Notes: a model not told the origin generated them from the sequence alone. A stretch of 64,000 nt of DNA from Pseudoalteromonas rubra (GCF_000967655.1 NZ_JXYA01000004.1:1-64000); one strand, 5' to 3'. Counted from the first letter of the stretch, positions 52,416 through 60,461 are shown. Translations and numbers: made by a program.

Positions 52416-53783
52416 ATGAAATGGTTAAACCCATCAAGGCTGAATATCATGGTGATGTGCCTGATAAGCCTGGCTCTGGCATCGTGCCTGCAAAACAAAA
52501 GTACGGCGAAAGACACTACTATCACCGCATCACAAATAGAAATGATAGACACCTCGGTCAGGCAATACTGCGATGCCATGGTGTTTTTCGGCACTATTTA
52601 TATTACTTCAATAGACAAAGTGGTTTATGAATACCACTGTGGCCCGCAAAACATTCAGTACAAGGCGGATAACACGGTTAAGTCTAAGTACCGGATTGGC
52701 TCAAATACCAAAGCGTTTGCCGCTGCTATCCTGATGCGAATGCTCGAAGGCAAAGATCTCAGGGTTGAAACCGTGGGTGACTATCTACCCTGGTATCCAA
52801 AGAACCAGTGTGCAGATGTAACCTTGCACAACCTGCTGGCCATGTCGTCGGGGATCCCAAATTACAGCGATAACGAAGAAGTTTACAACAACTGGGGCTG
52901 GCGCCCATATTTGTACGATGAAACCTTGAACCTGAATGGTCCTGAAGGGTTTGGCAATCGCTTTTGTACCTGTGAAGAGCAAGGCGGGCAACCGTCGTTC
53001 AGCCAGGGCAGCAAATACGAATACAGTAACTGCAACTACTATCTGGTGGGTAACATCATTGAACAGCTGGCGGCCGGCACGCAAGGCGACATAGACCGCA
53101 GTTTTTGGTTCAGCAATATCGTTAAAGAGCAGATCCTCGACCCGCTGGATATGAGCGACAGTGGCTCGTTCAGCGCCATTGGGATCTATTCAGATATGAC
53201 CACAGGCTATATCTACAAAGACAATCAGTATCTGCCACTGGCCAATGGTCGCCCACCGGCTGCGGGCGGGCCAGCCCCTTATGAAGACATTTTGGTTAAC
53301 CCTTACAGCAATCCGCTCGTGCTTTACTCGGCCGGTGATATGTACTCCACCGTGCAAGACATGCACAAATGGGATCAGGGTTTGTATACCAACAAAATTC
53401 TGAATGAAGCACAAAAGCTGGCGGCATTCGCGCCTTATTCCAACACCGGCAGCTCCTCGTCGTGTGAATACTATGGCTACGGCTGGTTTGTCACCTATAT
53501 CGACCCTAACCAGTACGGCAAAGTGGCGGACTGCCCCGATGATCCAAGCGAAACCAACCTCAGAAAGTACGAGAAATTCCTACAGTATTCAGGCAGCTAT
53601 CCGTATTCATGGGTCACCAGCTTTAACCGCCTGCTGGAGCGGGATCAAAACGTCATGGTGTTCAGCAACTATGTGAAAACCGGCACAGAGTCGGACTGTA
53701 TTGCCGAAGAAATTCGCAACATCATCTTTTACAGCGATAAACACCGCACCGAAGCCTGTCAGACGGTATTAGATGAAGCTTAA
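52416..53783 (+). CDS. Exported serine hydrolase, class C beta-lactamase fold, lipoprotein
   Basis: This 455-residue protein has a lipoprotein signal (VMCLISLALASC, lipobox Cys about residue 24). The penicillin-recognising-enzyme fold shows the nucleophile SxxK as SNTK in YRIGSNTKAFAAAILMRMLE and the YxN motif as YSN in YEYSNCNYYLVGNII. The third motif appears as YSGSYPYS rather than KTG/HTG. It is rich in Cys. Family members include DD-peptidases, esterases, ClbP-type prodrug peptidases and peptide-cyclising thioesterases. This one lacks the C-terminal membrane helices of ClbP. Its place between the dioxygenase and the exporter suggests periplasmic processing of, or protection from, the lipopeptide, but this is inference. 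A cytoplasmic cyclase role is unlikely because of the lipobox. Confidence 0.85.
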   Translation: MKWLNPSRLNIMVMCLISLALASCLQNKSTAKDTTITASQIEMIDTSVRQYCDAMVFFGTIYITSIDKVVYEYHCGPQNIQYKADNTVKSKYRIGSNTKAFAAAILMRMLEGKDLRVETVGDYLPWYPKNQCADVTLHNLLAMSSGIPNYSDNEEVYNNWGWRPYLYDETLNLNGPEGFGNRFCTCEEQGGQPSFSQGSKYEYSNCNYYLVGNIIEQLAAGTQGDIDRSFWFSNIVKEQILDPLDMSDSGSFSAIGIYSDMTTGYIYKDNQYLPLANGRPPAAGGPAPYEDILVNPYSNPLVLYSAGDMYSTVQDMHKWDQGLYTNKILNEAQKLAAFAPYSNTGSSSSCEYYGYGWFVTYIDPNQYGKVADCPDDPSETNLRKYEKFLQYSGSYPYSWVTSFNRLLERDQNVMVFSNYVKTGTESDCIAEEIRNIIFYSDKHRTEACQTVLDEA

Positions 53784-54241
53784 ACGTGGGGGCGGTTAAC
53801 TAAACCCACGCCGCTGTCATCCCGCACTGGATGCGGGAACTACTTAAAGACCACTGTGTGGCGGTGAGTAAATGCCCAGGGGGAGGTCGAGTGTCGGTTT
53901 GAAGGTTCCAGGCTCGGAGGCCGGGATGACGAGAGCTCGGGGGCCGGGATGACAGGTAGGGCCCAGAACGACAGATGGGTAATTAAGTGACGGGGCCGAA
54001 GTTTGCCATGCAGCCAAAGTGAGGCCCCAATGCAAAAACATAAAAGAGCTGCAGTGAACTAGGGCGTCTGTATCAAATTCACTGCATTTTTAACGCATTT
54101 ACTTGCTGTGTTTTAGGACATGGAAAGTGAAAAAGGGCAAGTTAGGGTCTAGGCTTTACCTGACTTGGTGGGTTTAACAACTGTTTATGCCAACTGAATT
54201 TTTAACGACGTTGGTACCATTCCAATCATAGAGGAAAAAAC
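53784..54241. repeat. Intergenic region with dispersed CATCCCGG-type repeats
   Basis: This 458-bp gap has no convincing gene. A short stem (53785-53790 with 53805-53810) follows the hydrolase stop. From about 53816 there is GTCATCCCG and then, in opposite orientation, two CCGGGATGAC copies about 21 bases apart (near 53922 and 53943), each preceded by GGAGG or GGGGG. Such CATCCCGG modules recur between genes in many Pseudoalteromonas-like genomes. The remainder to 54241 is AT-richer and could hold the promoter of the DUF697-like gene (GAGGAAAAAAC before its ATG). Confidence 0.5.
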
Positions 54242-54802
54242 ATGACAGCGACAAAAACAGCGAAGGATGACAAGGCCACAGCGGCTGCTGAAGCTGCTGC
54301 AAAGCAGGATTCAGTCAGTGTTGAGGTTGAGAATCGCGAAGCGGTAGCGCGCATTATTGTCGACAAGTACACCAAATGGTCTTTCGGTACGGGGCTTATC
54401 CCAGTACCTGCAATCGACTTGGTGGCCTTGACTGGGGTACAAATCAAGATGATCAGTGAGATTGCCAAAGTATATGGTCAGTCTTATAGCGACAATAAGA
54501 TCCGCGGTACGGTAAGTGCGGTGATTGGCGGCTCATTCCCACAGTCTTTGGGCGGTGCAGGACTTAGTAGCTTCTTAAAGTCAGTACCAATCATTGGCAC
54601 GCTTAGCGCAATCGCATTTATGCCAGTAGTATCCGCAGCGTCTACCAGTGCGGTAGGTACTACGTTTATCCGACACTTTGAAAACGGCGGTACTTTGCTA
54701 GATCTGAATCTGGCAAGTATTAAGGGAGACATCTCTGAAATTGCAGCAAAGTATCGAAAAGATAAAGGCAACAGCACTCAAGACACCCAAGCTACAGCGT
54801 AA
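54242..54802 (+). CDS. DUF697/YcjF-like membrane-associated protein
   Basis: This 186-residue protein has an Ala/Lys-rich hydrophilic N-terminus (about 1-30). A DUF697-type domain follows: ARIIVDKYTKWSFGTGLIPV, PAIDLVALTGVQIKMISEIAK, VYGQSYSDNKIRGTVSAVIGG, then a Gly/Ala-rich hydrophobic stretch (about 95-150) and a charged tail. The family contains YcjF and GTPase-associated proteins and is thought to sit at membranes; its biochemical role is not established. It lies between the periplasmic hydrolase and the exporter on the same strand, so it may belong to the lipopeptide locus, but it has its own upstream gap and a hairpin after its stop. Confidence 0.75.
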   Translation: MTATKTAKDDKATAAAEAAAKQDSVSVEVENREAVARIIVDKYTKWSFGTGLIPVPAIDLVALTGVQIKMISEIAKVYGQSYSDNKIRGTVSAVIGGSFPQSLGGAGLSSFLKSVPIIGTLSAIAFMPVVSAASTSAVGTTFIRHFENGGTLLDLNLASIKGDISEIAAKYRKDKGNSTQDTQATA

Positions 54803-54820
54803 GTTGAGAGGCTAAAACAC

Positions 54821-54853
54821 AAATAAACCAGCAGCGCGCCTGTTGGTTTATTT
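54821..54853 (+). terminator. Stem-loop after the DUF697-like gene
   Basis: A 13-bp stem (54821-54833 with 54841-54853, one G-T pair) has a 7-base loop. The descending arm ends TTTATTT, giving a partial T-tract. It starts 18 bases after the stop. Confidence 0.65.
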
Positions 54854-54899
54854 GCTCACAGGTTAAACCAAACTGATTGTCAGTTTATAGGAGCAAATT

Positions 54900-55082
54900 A
54901 TGTTAGTTACTTTATATCTGGTGTTATGTGTACTTTCTGGCTACTGGGGCCGCAACACGTTTGCAGGCCCTGTGGGTTTCTTTTTCATTGGCCTGGTTTT
55001 TACCCCATTGGTGAGTTTACTGGTGCTATTACTGGCTAAAACACGTCTTGCAGAGCCAAAAGAAGTGGAGGAACAACAGTAA
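54900..55082 (+). CDS. Small membrane protein, unknown
   Basis: This 60-residue product has two hydrophobic segments: about 2-16 (VTLYLVLCVLSGYW) and 22-46 (GPVGFFFIGLVFTPLVSLLVL), with a hydrophilic acidic tail (LAEPKEVEEQQ). ATAGGAGC lies about seven bases before the ATG, a good ribosome-binding site that supports expression. No family is recognised. Its position after the DUF697-like gene and before the ABC exporter makes a helper role at the membrane conceivable, but nothing in the sequence shows this. Confidence 0.6.
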   Translation: MLVTLYLVLCVLSGYWGRNTFAGPVGFFFIGLVFTPLVSLLVLLLAKTRLAEPKEVEEQQ

Positions 55083-55265
55083 GTTCAGCATTGCCAGCAT
55101 TCACGGCTTGATTGTGACTGAAAAATAGGCAAGCTAAAAACCAGAGGAAGTAGATCCTCAAGATAAGATAACAAGGATTGCAGTTCTGACTGCGTCGTAG
55201 CGCTCAGTATTATCACCAGTGGCGGACTTTCAGGCCACTGGTAACACAATGAAAAGACAATAAAA

Positions 55266-56927
55266 ATGGTATTATACGATTTAATAAGTCGAAACATTAA
55301 AATTAAAAAAAGGACCTTTGTATTACTCGGTTGTATCTCTGGCCTTGCCAATGCACTGGTGCTTGCTCTTATCAACAACGTGGCAGAAAACATTTCTGAT
55401 ATCCACAAAGAAAACCATGTATTTTACTATCTGGTGCTGTTTACCCTGACAGTGCTGATCTACGGCCTAACGCAACAGCGGTTGATGACCAAAGCCGCAA
55501 GAATGGTTGAAAAATCCATTGACCATATGCGTGTTGAGTTGTTTGAGTCGGTGCGACATACCGAGCTATCGACGCTGGAGAAAATCGGCAAAGAGCGCAT
55601 ATTTAATACGCTCAGCAAAGAGTTGCAAACCATTTCGCAGTCTGCTCAGCTCTTTGTGATCATCGGGCAGTCGATCAGCCTGGTGTTTTTTACCTCACTC
55701 TATATTGCCTATCACTCAGTTATGGCATTTGTGGTTTTGAGTTTGCTGATCATGCTGGGCGGCAGTATTCACAGACTGAGAGCCAACGAAATTCAACGCA
55801 ATATGGCGCTGGCATTTCAGAGTGAAAACCAGCTAATTCAGCGCCTGTCGGACTTGCTCGACGGTTTTAAGGAAGTAAAACTGAGCGCCCCCAGAGCAGA
55901 CGACCTGGAGCATGAGTTTGCGTTATCATCAGGCAAGGCGCGGCGCGCGCAAACGGTTACCAAAACCTTGTTTGCAACCGACTTTGTGCTTTCGCAGATC
56001 ACCTTCTTCGCCGCAACCGGTGCCATGGTGTTTTTTGTGCCTGTGTTATCCGATGTTTACCCTGAGGTAGTCATTAAAGTAACCACAGCGTCTTTATTTT
56101 TAATCGGCCCGATCACCAGTATTGTTGGTGGTATTCCGGTCTTCACAACGGCCACAGAGGCGGCGCAAAATGTGCTGGCGCTGGAAGCCGACTTAAAACG
56201 CGAGCAAGCCGAAACCTCGCCACCGCGCAAGGCGGAAGTACAGCCCATTGAGAGCTTTGAAGAGCTCAGGCTGGAAGGGGCGTATTATCAGCATAATCGT
56301 AAACCCGGCGACCGACCATTTTTTGTTGGACCGGTCGATTTAACGGTTAAACGTGGGCAAATTACCTTTATTACCGGAGGAAACGGCAGCGGTAAAACCA
56401 CCTTTATTCGCATGTTAACCGGCTTATATGAACTTCAGGCCGGGCAGATCTTTCTTGACGGGCGACCGGTTCATGATGCCGACCGTGAGAGTTTCCGCAG
56501 TATTTTTACCTCGGTGTTCGCCGATTTTCATCTGTTTAAACAGCTCTATGGGATCAGGGCCACTTCCCAGGAAGAAATCGACGAATGGCTGGCCTTTTTA
56601 GAAATGAACGCCAAGGTCAGCGTGACTGATGGCGAATTCAGTACCATAGACCTCTCCTCTGGCCAAAGGAAGCGCCTGGCACTGCTGAGTACCATACTGG
56701 AAAACCGGCCAATTTATATTTTTGATGAGTGGGCCGCTGATCAGGACCCCATATTCAGACGAAAATTCTATGAGCAGGTACTACCCAGGCTCAAGGCCCG
56801 TGGCAACACCGTGATCGCAATTACACATGACGATGCTTATTTCCACTTGGCAGACGTGCATTTGAAGATGGTAGAAGGACAACTAATGGAACATCATGAA
56901 GTAGAAACAGATGGAGTGCCGTCATGA
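55266..56927 (+). CDS. Cyclic-peptide export ABC transporter (SyrD/PvdE type)
   Basis: This 553-residue half-transporter has a six-helix membrane domain at about 1-310 and an ATPase at about 335-545. Walker A is GGNGSGKTT, the signature is LSSGQRKR, Walker B is IYIFDEWAADQDP and the H-loop is ITHDD. The DEWAADQDP variant and the fused length are diagnostic of the cyclic peptide exporter family that moves pyoverdine precursor (PvdE) or syringomycin (SyrD) out of the cytoplasm. It would export the lipopeptide to the periplasm, where the beta-lactamase-fold lipoprotein could meet it. The last four bases overlap the start of the SPFH gene (ATGA), so the two are coupled. An unexplained 183-bp gap precedes it. 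Confidence 0.92.
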   Translation: MVLYDLISRNIKIKKRTFVLLGCISGLANALVLALINNVAENISDIHKENHVFYYLVLFTLTVLIYGLTQQRLMTKAARMVEKSIDHMRVELFESVRHTELSTLEKIGKERIFNTLSKELQTISQSAQLFVIIGQSISLVFFTSLYIAYHSVMAFVVLSLLIMLGGSIHRLRANEIQRNMALAFQSENQLIQRLSDLLDGFKEVKLSAPRADDLEHEFALSSGKARRAQTVTKTLFATDFVLSQITFFAATGAMVFFVPVLSDVYPEVVIKVTTASLFLIGPITSIVGGIPVFTTATEAAQNVLALEADLKREQAETSPPRKAEVQPIESFEELRLEGAYYQHNRKPGDRPFFVGPVDLTVKRGQITFITGGNGSGKTTFIRMLTGLYELQAGQIFLDGRPVHDADRESFRSIFTSVFADFHLFKQLYGIRATSQEEIDEWLAFLEMNAKVSVTDGEFSTIDLSSGQRKRLALLSTILENRPIYIFDEWAADQDPIFRRKFYEQVLPRLKARGNTVIAITHDDAYFHLADVHLKMVEGQLMEHHEVETDGVPS

Positions 56928-58081
56928 ATATCATTCTCCCACCTGATTTAATGCTCATTGGACTGGCCGGCGCCTGCCTGTTGATCCTAATCTCCAACTT
57001 GGTTATGCGGGTACTCAGGCGCTACAAACCTGCCTGGCGTAAACGCATATTATCTTGGCGGTTTAGAGCTGGTTTAACCATCTTAATCTGTTTGTTCCTG
57101 ATCGTGGCGTTGGTGCCGTTTATTTTTATCCGGGTAGACTCTGGTGAGGTGGCTGTACTGTGGAAGCGTTTTGGTGGGGGTACTTACCTGGACCAGCATT
57201 TCAGCGAAGGTACGGTATTGGTGATGCCCTGGGATAAGCTGATTATTTATAACGGCCGTTTTCAGACTGCACACGAAAGCATAGATGCCATTACCAAAGA
57301 GGGGCTCAGGATCACGCTTAATGTGACGGTCAGGTATCGGCCAGTGATTGAGCATGTCCCATACTTACATCAGTTAGTGGGGCCAAACTACCTCGAAGAA
57401 ATGGTGTTGCCCGAAGTGGCGTCTGCGGTGCGCATGATAGTGTCGGACTTTCGTGCAGAGGAAGTGTACAGCCATCAACGTATGGCAATTCAAAAACGGT
57501 TACTAAAAGATGTGCTTGATGAATTACACATTCAAGAAGAATCGATTTTGGAAGAAAGTAAACACATGAAAGATGGGCATGCTTTAGTAAACCTGGACGA
57601 TATGCTGATTAAACGGGTGGATGTGCCGGATAAAGTGCATGAGGCAATTATCTCTAAGGTCAACCAGAGCTATCTGAATGAGGAATATGCAATGCGCCTT
57701 GAAGTTGCGAAAAAAGAAGCGCAGCGCAAAAAAACCGAAGCACAAGGTATTGCCGATTTTCAGGAAACCGTGGCTGGTGGCATATCCGAAACCTACCTGA
57801 GATGGCGGGGGATTGAGGCCACCATTGAACTGGCCAAATCTAACAACGCTAAGGTGGTAGTGATTGGCAGCGGTAAAGACGGACTCCCCTTAATACTCAA
57901 CACTGAAAGCAGCCTGAGTGGGCCTGCGCCCAACCTGAGCCAGGAAGTGACCAAGTTAGTAAAGGCAGAGGAGGTAACAAAACCTCAGCCGGGTTACGCT
58001 AACAGTGTGATCAAGCCCGGTGAGCCCATGAGTAGCCACCATATGACCTCGGCAAAGTCGGGAGAGCCATTACATAAATAA
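56924..58081 (+). CDS. SPFH/Band 7 (prohibitin-like) membrane protein
   Basis: This 385-residue protein has two N-terminal membrane segments: about 9-27 (LMLIGLAGACLLILISNLV) and 49-68 (AGLTILICLFLIVALVPFIF). The SPFH domain begins with IRVDSGEVAVLWKRFGGGT and contains TKEGLRITLNVTVRYRP and EVASAVRMIVSDFRAEEVY. A helical region with KVNQSYLNEEYAMRLEVAKK and KKEAQRKKTEAQGIADFQ follows, as in prohibitin and HflK/C-like oligomers. SPFH proteins form membrane rings that organise microdomains or shield proteases. Translational overlap with the exporter is a strong sign of joint function, for example scaffolding the transporter or protecting the membrane from the lipopeptide. No such role is established to my knowledge. 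Confidence 0.88.
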   Translation: MNIILPPDLMLIGLAGACLLILISNLVMRVLRRYKPAWRKRILSWRFRAGLTILICLFLIVALVPFIFIRVDSGEVAVLWKRFGGGTYLDQHFSEGTVLVMPWDKLIIYNGRFQTAHESIDAITKEGLRITLNVTVRYRPVIEHVPYLHQLVGPNYLEEMVLPEVASAVRMIVSDFRAEEVYSHQRMAIQKRLLKDVLDELHIQEESILEESKHMKDGHALVNLDDMLIKRVDVPDKVHEAIISKVNQSYLNEEYAMRLEVAKKEAQRKKTEAQGIADFQETVAGGISETYLRWRGIEATIELAKSNNAKVVVIGSGKDGLPLILNTESSLSGPAPNLSQEVTKLVKAEEVTKPQPGYANSVIKPGEPMSSHHMTSAKSGEPLHK

Positions 58082-58093
58082 CGCAATGAGGCA

Positions 58094-58142
58094 GGCGGGT
58101 TGATAACGGCAAAGCCCTGTTGTAAACCCGCCAGCTTTGTAC
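58094..58142 (+). terminator. Weak stem-loop after the SPFH gene
   Basis: An 8-bp GC-rich stem (58094-58101 with 58135-58142) encloses a 33-base loop that can itself pair (GGC with GCC). No T-run follows. It probably marks the 3' end of the cluster transcript. Confidence 0.4.
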
Positions 58143-58200
58143 GGCCGCCTTATAAGTAAGGAAATAAGTAAGTAGATGCTTTATTCAAGAAGGGCTCCTT

Positions 58201-58386
58201 ACCAGCGCCGCCAAATCGGCTTACATTATGACGCCCTGAACATCACGTCAGCCATCCCGTACTTGATATTGGTTCTGCCAAACAGCAGCGCCAAGATTCA
58301 ATCAGACATATTGATCTAAATATCACGTCCGTCATCCCTTACTTGATACGGTATTTACCAACCAGCGCCGCCAAACTGGCTTACAT
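58201..58386 (+). repeat. Degenerate tandem repeats downstream of the cluster
   Basis: An ACCAGCGCCGCCAA/TGGCTTACAT unit occurs at 58201-58227 and 58360-58386, with a decayed copy near 58280. An ATCACGTC/CATCCC/TACTTGATA unit occurs at about 58241-58268 and 58322-58349. The spacing is about 80 bases, so the block is two to three diverged copies of one ~80-bp unit. It shares the CATCCC core with the repeats at 53816. The surrounding gap (58082-58579) contains no gene I can support. Confidence 0.55.
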
Positions 58387-58544
58387 ATGATGCACCAGCG
58401 GCCTTCGCACTCGTAAAGGGGCTTTACACCAATCTTGCACAGGTGATTAGCTACCGGCTGCGACAAGCACAGAAATAGCGTAGGTGACAACAAAAAGAGA
58501 ATCTGATTAAAAAGAGAAGGGCAGTAAACGAAAAATACTCATAA

Positions 58545-58563
58545 AGGCACACCGGGTGTGCCT
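58545..58563 (-). terminator. Stem-loop after the RiPP-type precursor gene
   Basis: A perfect 8-bp stem (58545-58552 with 58556-58563) has a 3-base loop, 17 bases past the stop of the minus-strand peptide gene. On that strand it is followed by TTTAT. Confidence 0.6.
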
Positions 58564-58579
58564 CTTTCAGGTGTGCTTC

Positions 58580-58759
58580 TTAGACTGGGTTGTTACACGT
58601 ATATACCTGAATATAAGTAAACCAAGGACAACCCTTGTTCACTTTAGTTGGTGGAAAGGCAACATCAACACCCCCGGCAACTTGCGGAGTTTGTTCTAAA
58701 CCTACAGCTTTACTATTGGATAGGTTTTTGAATTTCTTTTTATTTAAACTTAGTTTCAT
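58580..58759 (-). CDS. Orphan GG-leader RiPP-type (lanthipeptide-like) precursor peptide
   Basis: The start is ATG at 58759, with AAGGA seven bases upstream. A longer frame to 58906 adds a hydrophobic stretch without its own ribosome-binding site. The 59-residue peptide has a Lys-rich leader, MKLSLNKKKFKNLSNSKAVG, then LEQTPQVAGG ending in a double glycine at 29-30. The core is VDVAFPPTKV NKGCPWFTYI QVYTCNNPV with Cys44 and Cys55. The (K)LxLxKKxxxxL and TPQVAGG pattern matches leaders annotated as class I lanthipeptide or natural-product precursors in Pseudoalteromonas and Bacteroidetes. No dehydratase, cyclase, radical SAM enzyme or peptidase-containing transporter is nearby, so modification would need distant genes. 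Without modification, a disulfide-bonded bacteriocin-like peptide is possible. Confidence 0.68.
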   Translation of the reverse strand: MKLSLNKKKFKNLSNSKAVGLEQTPQVAGGVDVAFPPTKVNKGCPWFTYIQVYTCNNPV

Positions 58760-59355
58760 TTCTATTTCCTTGTTATTTATTAGGCAGAATGCCATATATA
58801 GTAATGACACATTATGTAATATTTGTAAATATTTTGATGGGTTATGTATTTTCGGTGTCTTTTTTGTCGGGCTTTTACTGAGTGAAGCCAGCAAAATATC
58901 CTTCACCCATCCATATTTTGTTCTTATTTATTGGTTAGTATTTCGGGACGGTCTGAGGGAGCACTATCTGCTTACATATCTAACTGTTGCCAACGGGCAC
59001 CCACCTGCGTGGACTTGCTCAGTGTAGCTGTATTATTCCGGGTAGGATCATTTCGCGTTTCTATTCGCCTTAAGGCAATGGTTCGATAATCTGTCTGCGC
59101 TTGATTGAAAGAGCAAATAGAGTAAACAGGTACAATCTCTGGTCAGGGTAGCCTGATAAAGGTGGCCAGAGTGACTGTAATTGAGAGTACTTGTATTAAG
59201 GCACATTGGATGTGCCTTTTTTATTAACTTAATAATCGCTTTTATCAGGTGTTGTGGTGCAAAAGGTGACTGTGTTACTCAGTTTGCTTATCCTCCTGCA
59301 CCCTAAATGGCTCACCCGGCGTTCGCCGCCTTAAAAATTGGTCAAGCCATTCATT
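58760..59355. other. AT-rich intergenic region without a supported gene
   Basis: About 600 bases between the peptide gene start and the end of the three-repeat protein gene. It should contain the promoter of the peptide gene on the minus strand. The only clear element is an intrinsic terminator on the plus strand at 59198. A plus-strand open frame of 130 codons at 58635-59027 is antisense to the peptide gene, has no ribosome-binding site and no recognisable domain, and I do not consider it a gene. Confidence 0.5.
59198..59222 (+). terminator. Orphan intrinsic terminator
   Basis: A perfect 9-bp stem (59198-59206 with 59210-59218) with a 3-base loop runs into seven Ts. No plus-strand gene precedes it within the window's AT-rich gap, so it may end a small RNA or be left from a lost gene. 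Its stem sequence (AAGGCACA) resembles that of the terminator at 58545. Confidence 0.75.
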
Positions 59356-60303
59356 TTATTTAACCAGCTTCATACCAATGGCATAGCTTCTGAGATAAGC
59401 GCTCGCACCATACATATGATCTTTGGCTTTTGACACAACCTTAGAAGAGTTCCCATGCTGTTGGGGATGCATGCTGTATAGCAGTACATCTGGTTTCGCA
59501 AGATACCTTTTATTGCTGCTTACTTCGGCACCAACACCAGTCAGAACATAGCCATTAGGCATATTTACTGTGGACTCAATCCGAGAGCTTGGGTGGTAAT
59601 TGAAGTCACCAATGCGTTGGTACGTTTCGATATGTCCCAGATTATGCCCAAGCGCAGCGTTTGCTAAATCTTTCCGAATTCCGACGACGCAGGTAGTAAG
59701 CGTAGCTCTTTCGTAGTATCCATGATCTTTCGTTGCTGCAACCCATTTACCATAACTATTGGGGAATGATGCGTACATCAGGTGGCCGGCACGTACATCC
59801 GTCCAGTTTGACCTTGCACCGCCACCAATCATCAGATAACCGCTTTCAGGAATATCGGTTGAGCTGTTCGGGTTTTGGCTTGCTGTTTGAGATTGCTCCG
59901 AACCGCACCAGGTTTTGATGATATTGTGCTCGCGAATTTCACTGCGGGAGATCCCTTTAATCTTAATACCAATAGCATAGGCGGTTAGGTCATGGCGCGA
60001 GGGATAACCATGATCTTTGGTTGATACTATCCAGGATTGCTGCGTATTTACGTCCGGGTAGGAAGCTGTGATTAAGGCTGCGGTGTTGATATCTAAGTCT
60101 ACACCACCACCTACAACCACCCAGTCTTCATGAATATTGATTTTAACGTCGCGGTTATGCTGATTACCTCCTTTGGTTTCTTTCCACACTCGCATTTCGA
60201 TTAAACCCGATGCATCTACGCTACTATAAACAACCTCTGCTGCATTTGCCTGCATACCCATTGCCATTATAGCGCCACACAAAATAGATTTTTTAAATTT
60301 CAT
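59356..60303 (-). CDS. Secreted protein with three ~85-residue GGG/KDH repeats, unknown function
   Basis: This 315-residue protein has a signal peptide (MKFKKSILCGAIMAMGMQANA). It contains three copies of a unit at about residues 55-112, 150-208 and 250-313. Each copy runs W/Y-x-x-x-GGG(V/A) or GVGA, then L-x-x-(A/S)-(S/M)-(Y/F/H)-P, then W/K-x-V-x-x-x-KDH and L-x-x-(Y/C)-x-(I/V)-G-(I/M)-(K/R). The repeats read LITASYPDV, LMYASFPNS and LLYSMHPQQ, then STKDHGYPSRHDLTAYAIGI, ATKDHGYYERATLTTCVVGI and KAKDHMYGASAYLRSYAIGM. A beta-rich, perhaps trefoil- or prism-like fold is likely. I do not recognise a named family. It is divergent from the lipase-like gene, with a 213-bp AT-rich spacer. Confidence 0.75.
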   Translation of the reverse strand: MKFKKSILCGAIMAMGMQANAAEVVYSSVDASGLIEMRVWKETKGGNQHNRDVKINIHEDWVVVGGGVDLDINTAALITASYPDVNTQQSWIVSTKDHGYPSRHDLTAYAIGIKIKGISRSEIREHNIIKTWCGSEQSQTASQNPNSSTDIPESGYLMIGGGARSNWTDVRAGHLMYASFPNSYGKWVAATKDHGYYERATLTTCVVGIRKDLANAALGHNLGHIETYQRIGDFNYHPSSRIESTVNMPNGYVLTGVGAEVSSNKRYLAKPDVLLYSMHPQQHGNSSKVVSKAKDHMYGASAYLRSYAIGMKLVK

Positions 60304-60432
60304 TTTTATTTACTCCGTTTTAGGTTTTTGATTTCGATTTTATGATGGCTGGATTTTTCGTTTTTTATAACTACCCGATTAGGTGGTTTTGTTTCTGATT
60401 GATTTGCTTTTTTTGCATTATCCATATGGTTT

Positions 60433-60461
60433 TTAACACTCCCTTTTTAGGGGGTTATAAT
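60433..60461 (+). promoter_or_regulatory. Sigma70-type promoter of the lipase-like gene
   Basis: TTAACA at 60433-60438 and a perfect TATAAT at 60456-60461 are separated by 17 bases. They lie 55 bases upstream of ATG 60517. A small CCCTTTTTAGGGG palindrome sits in the spacer and could be an operator. Confidence 0.6.

Noticed and set aside
53816..53960. Possible CRISPR array or mobile-element end
   Set aside because: The short CATCCCGG repeats are few, irregular and in opposite orientations, without spacers of constant size, terminal target duplications or a transposase.
58635..59027. Plus-strand open frame of 130 codons opposite the GG-leader peptide
   Set aside because: It is antisense to the better supported peptide gene, has no ribosome-binding site or known domain, and its N-terminal part merely mirrors the peptide coding sequence.
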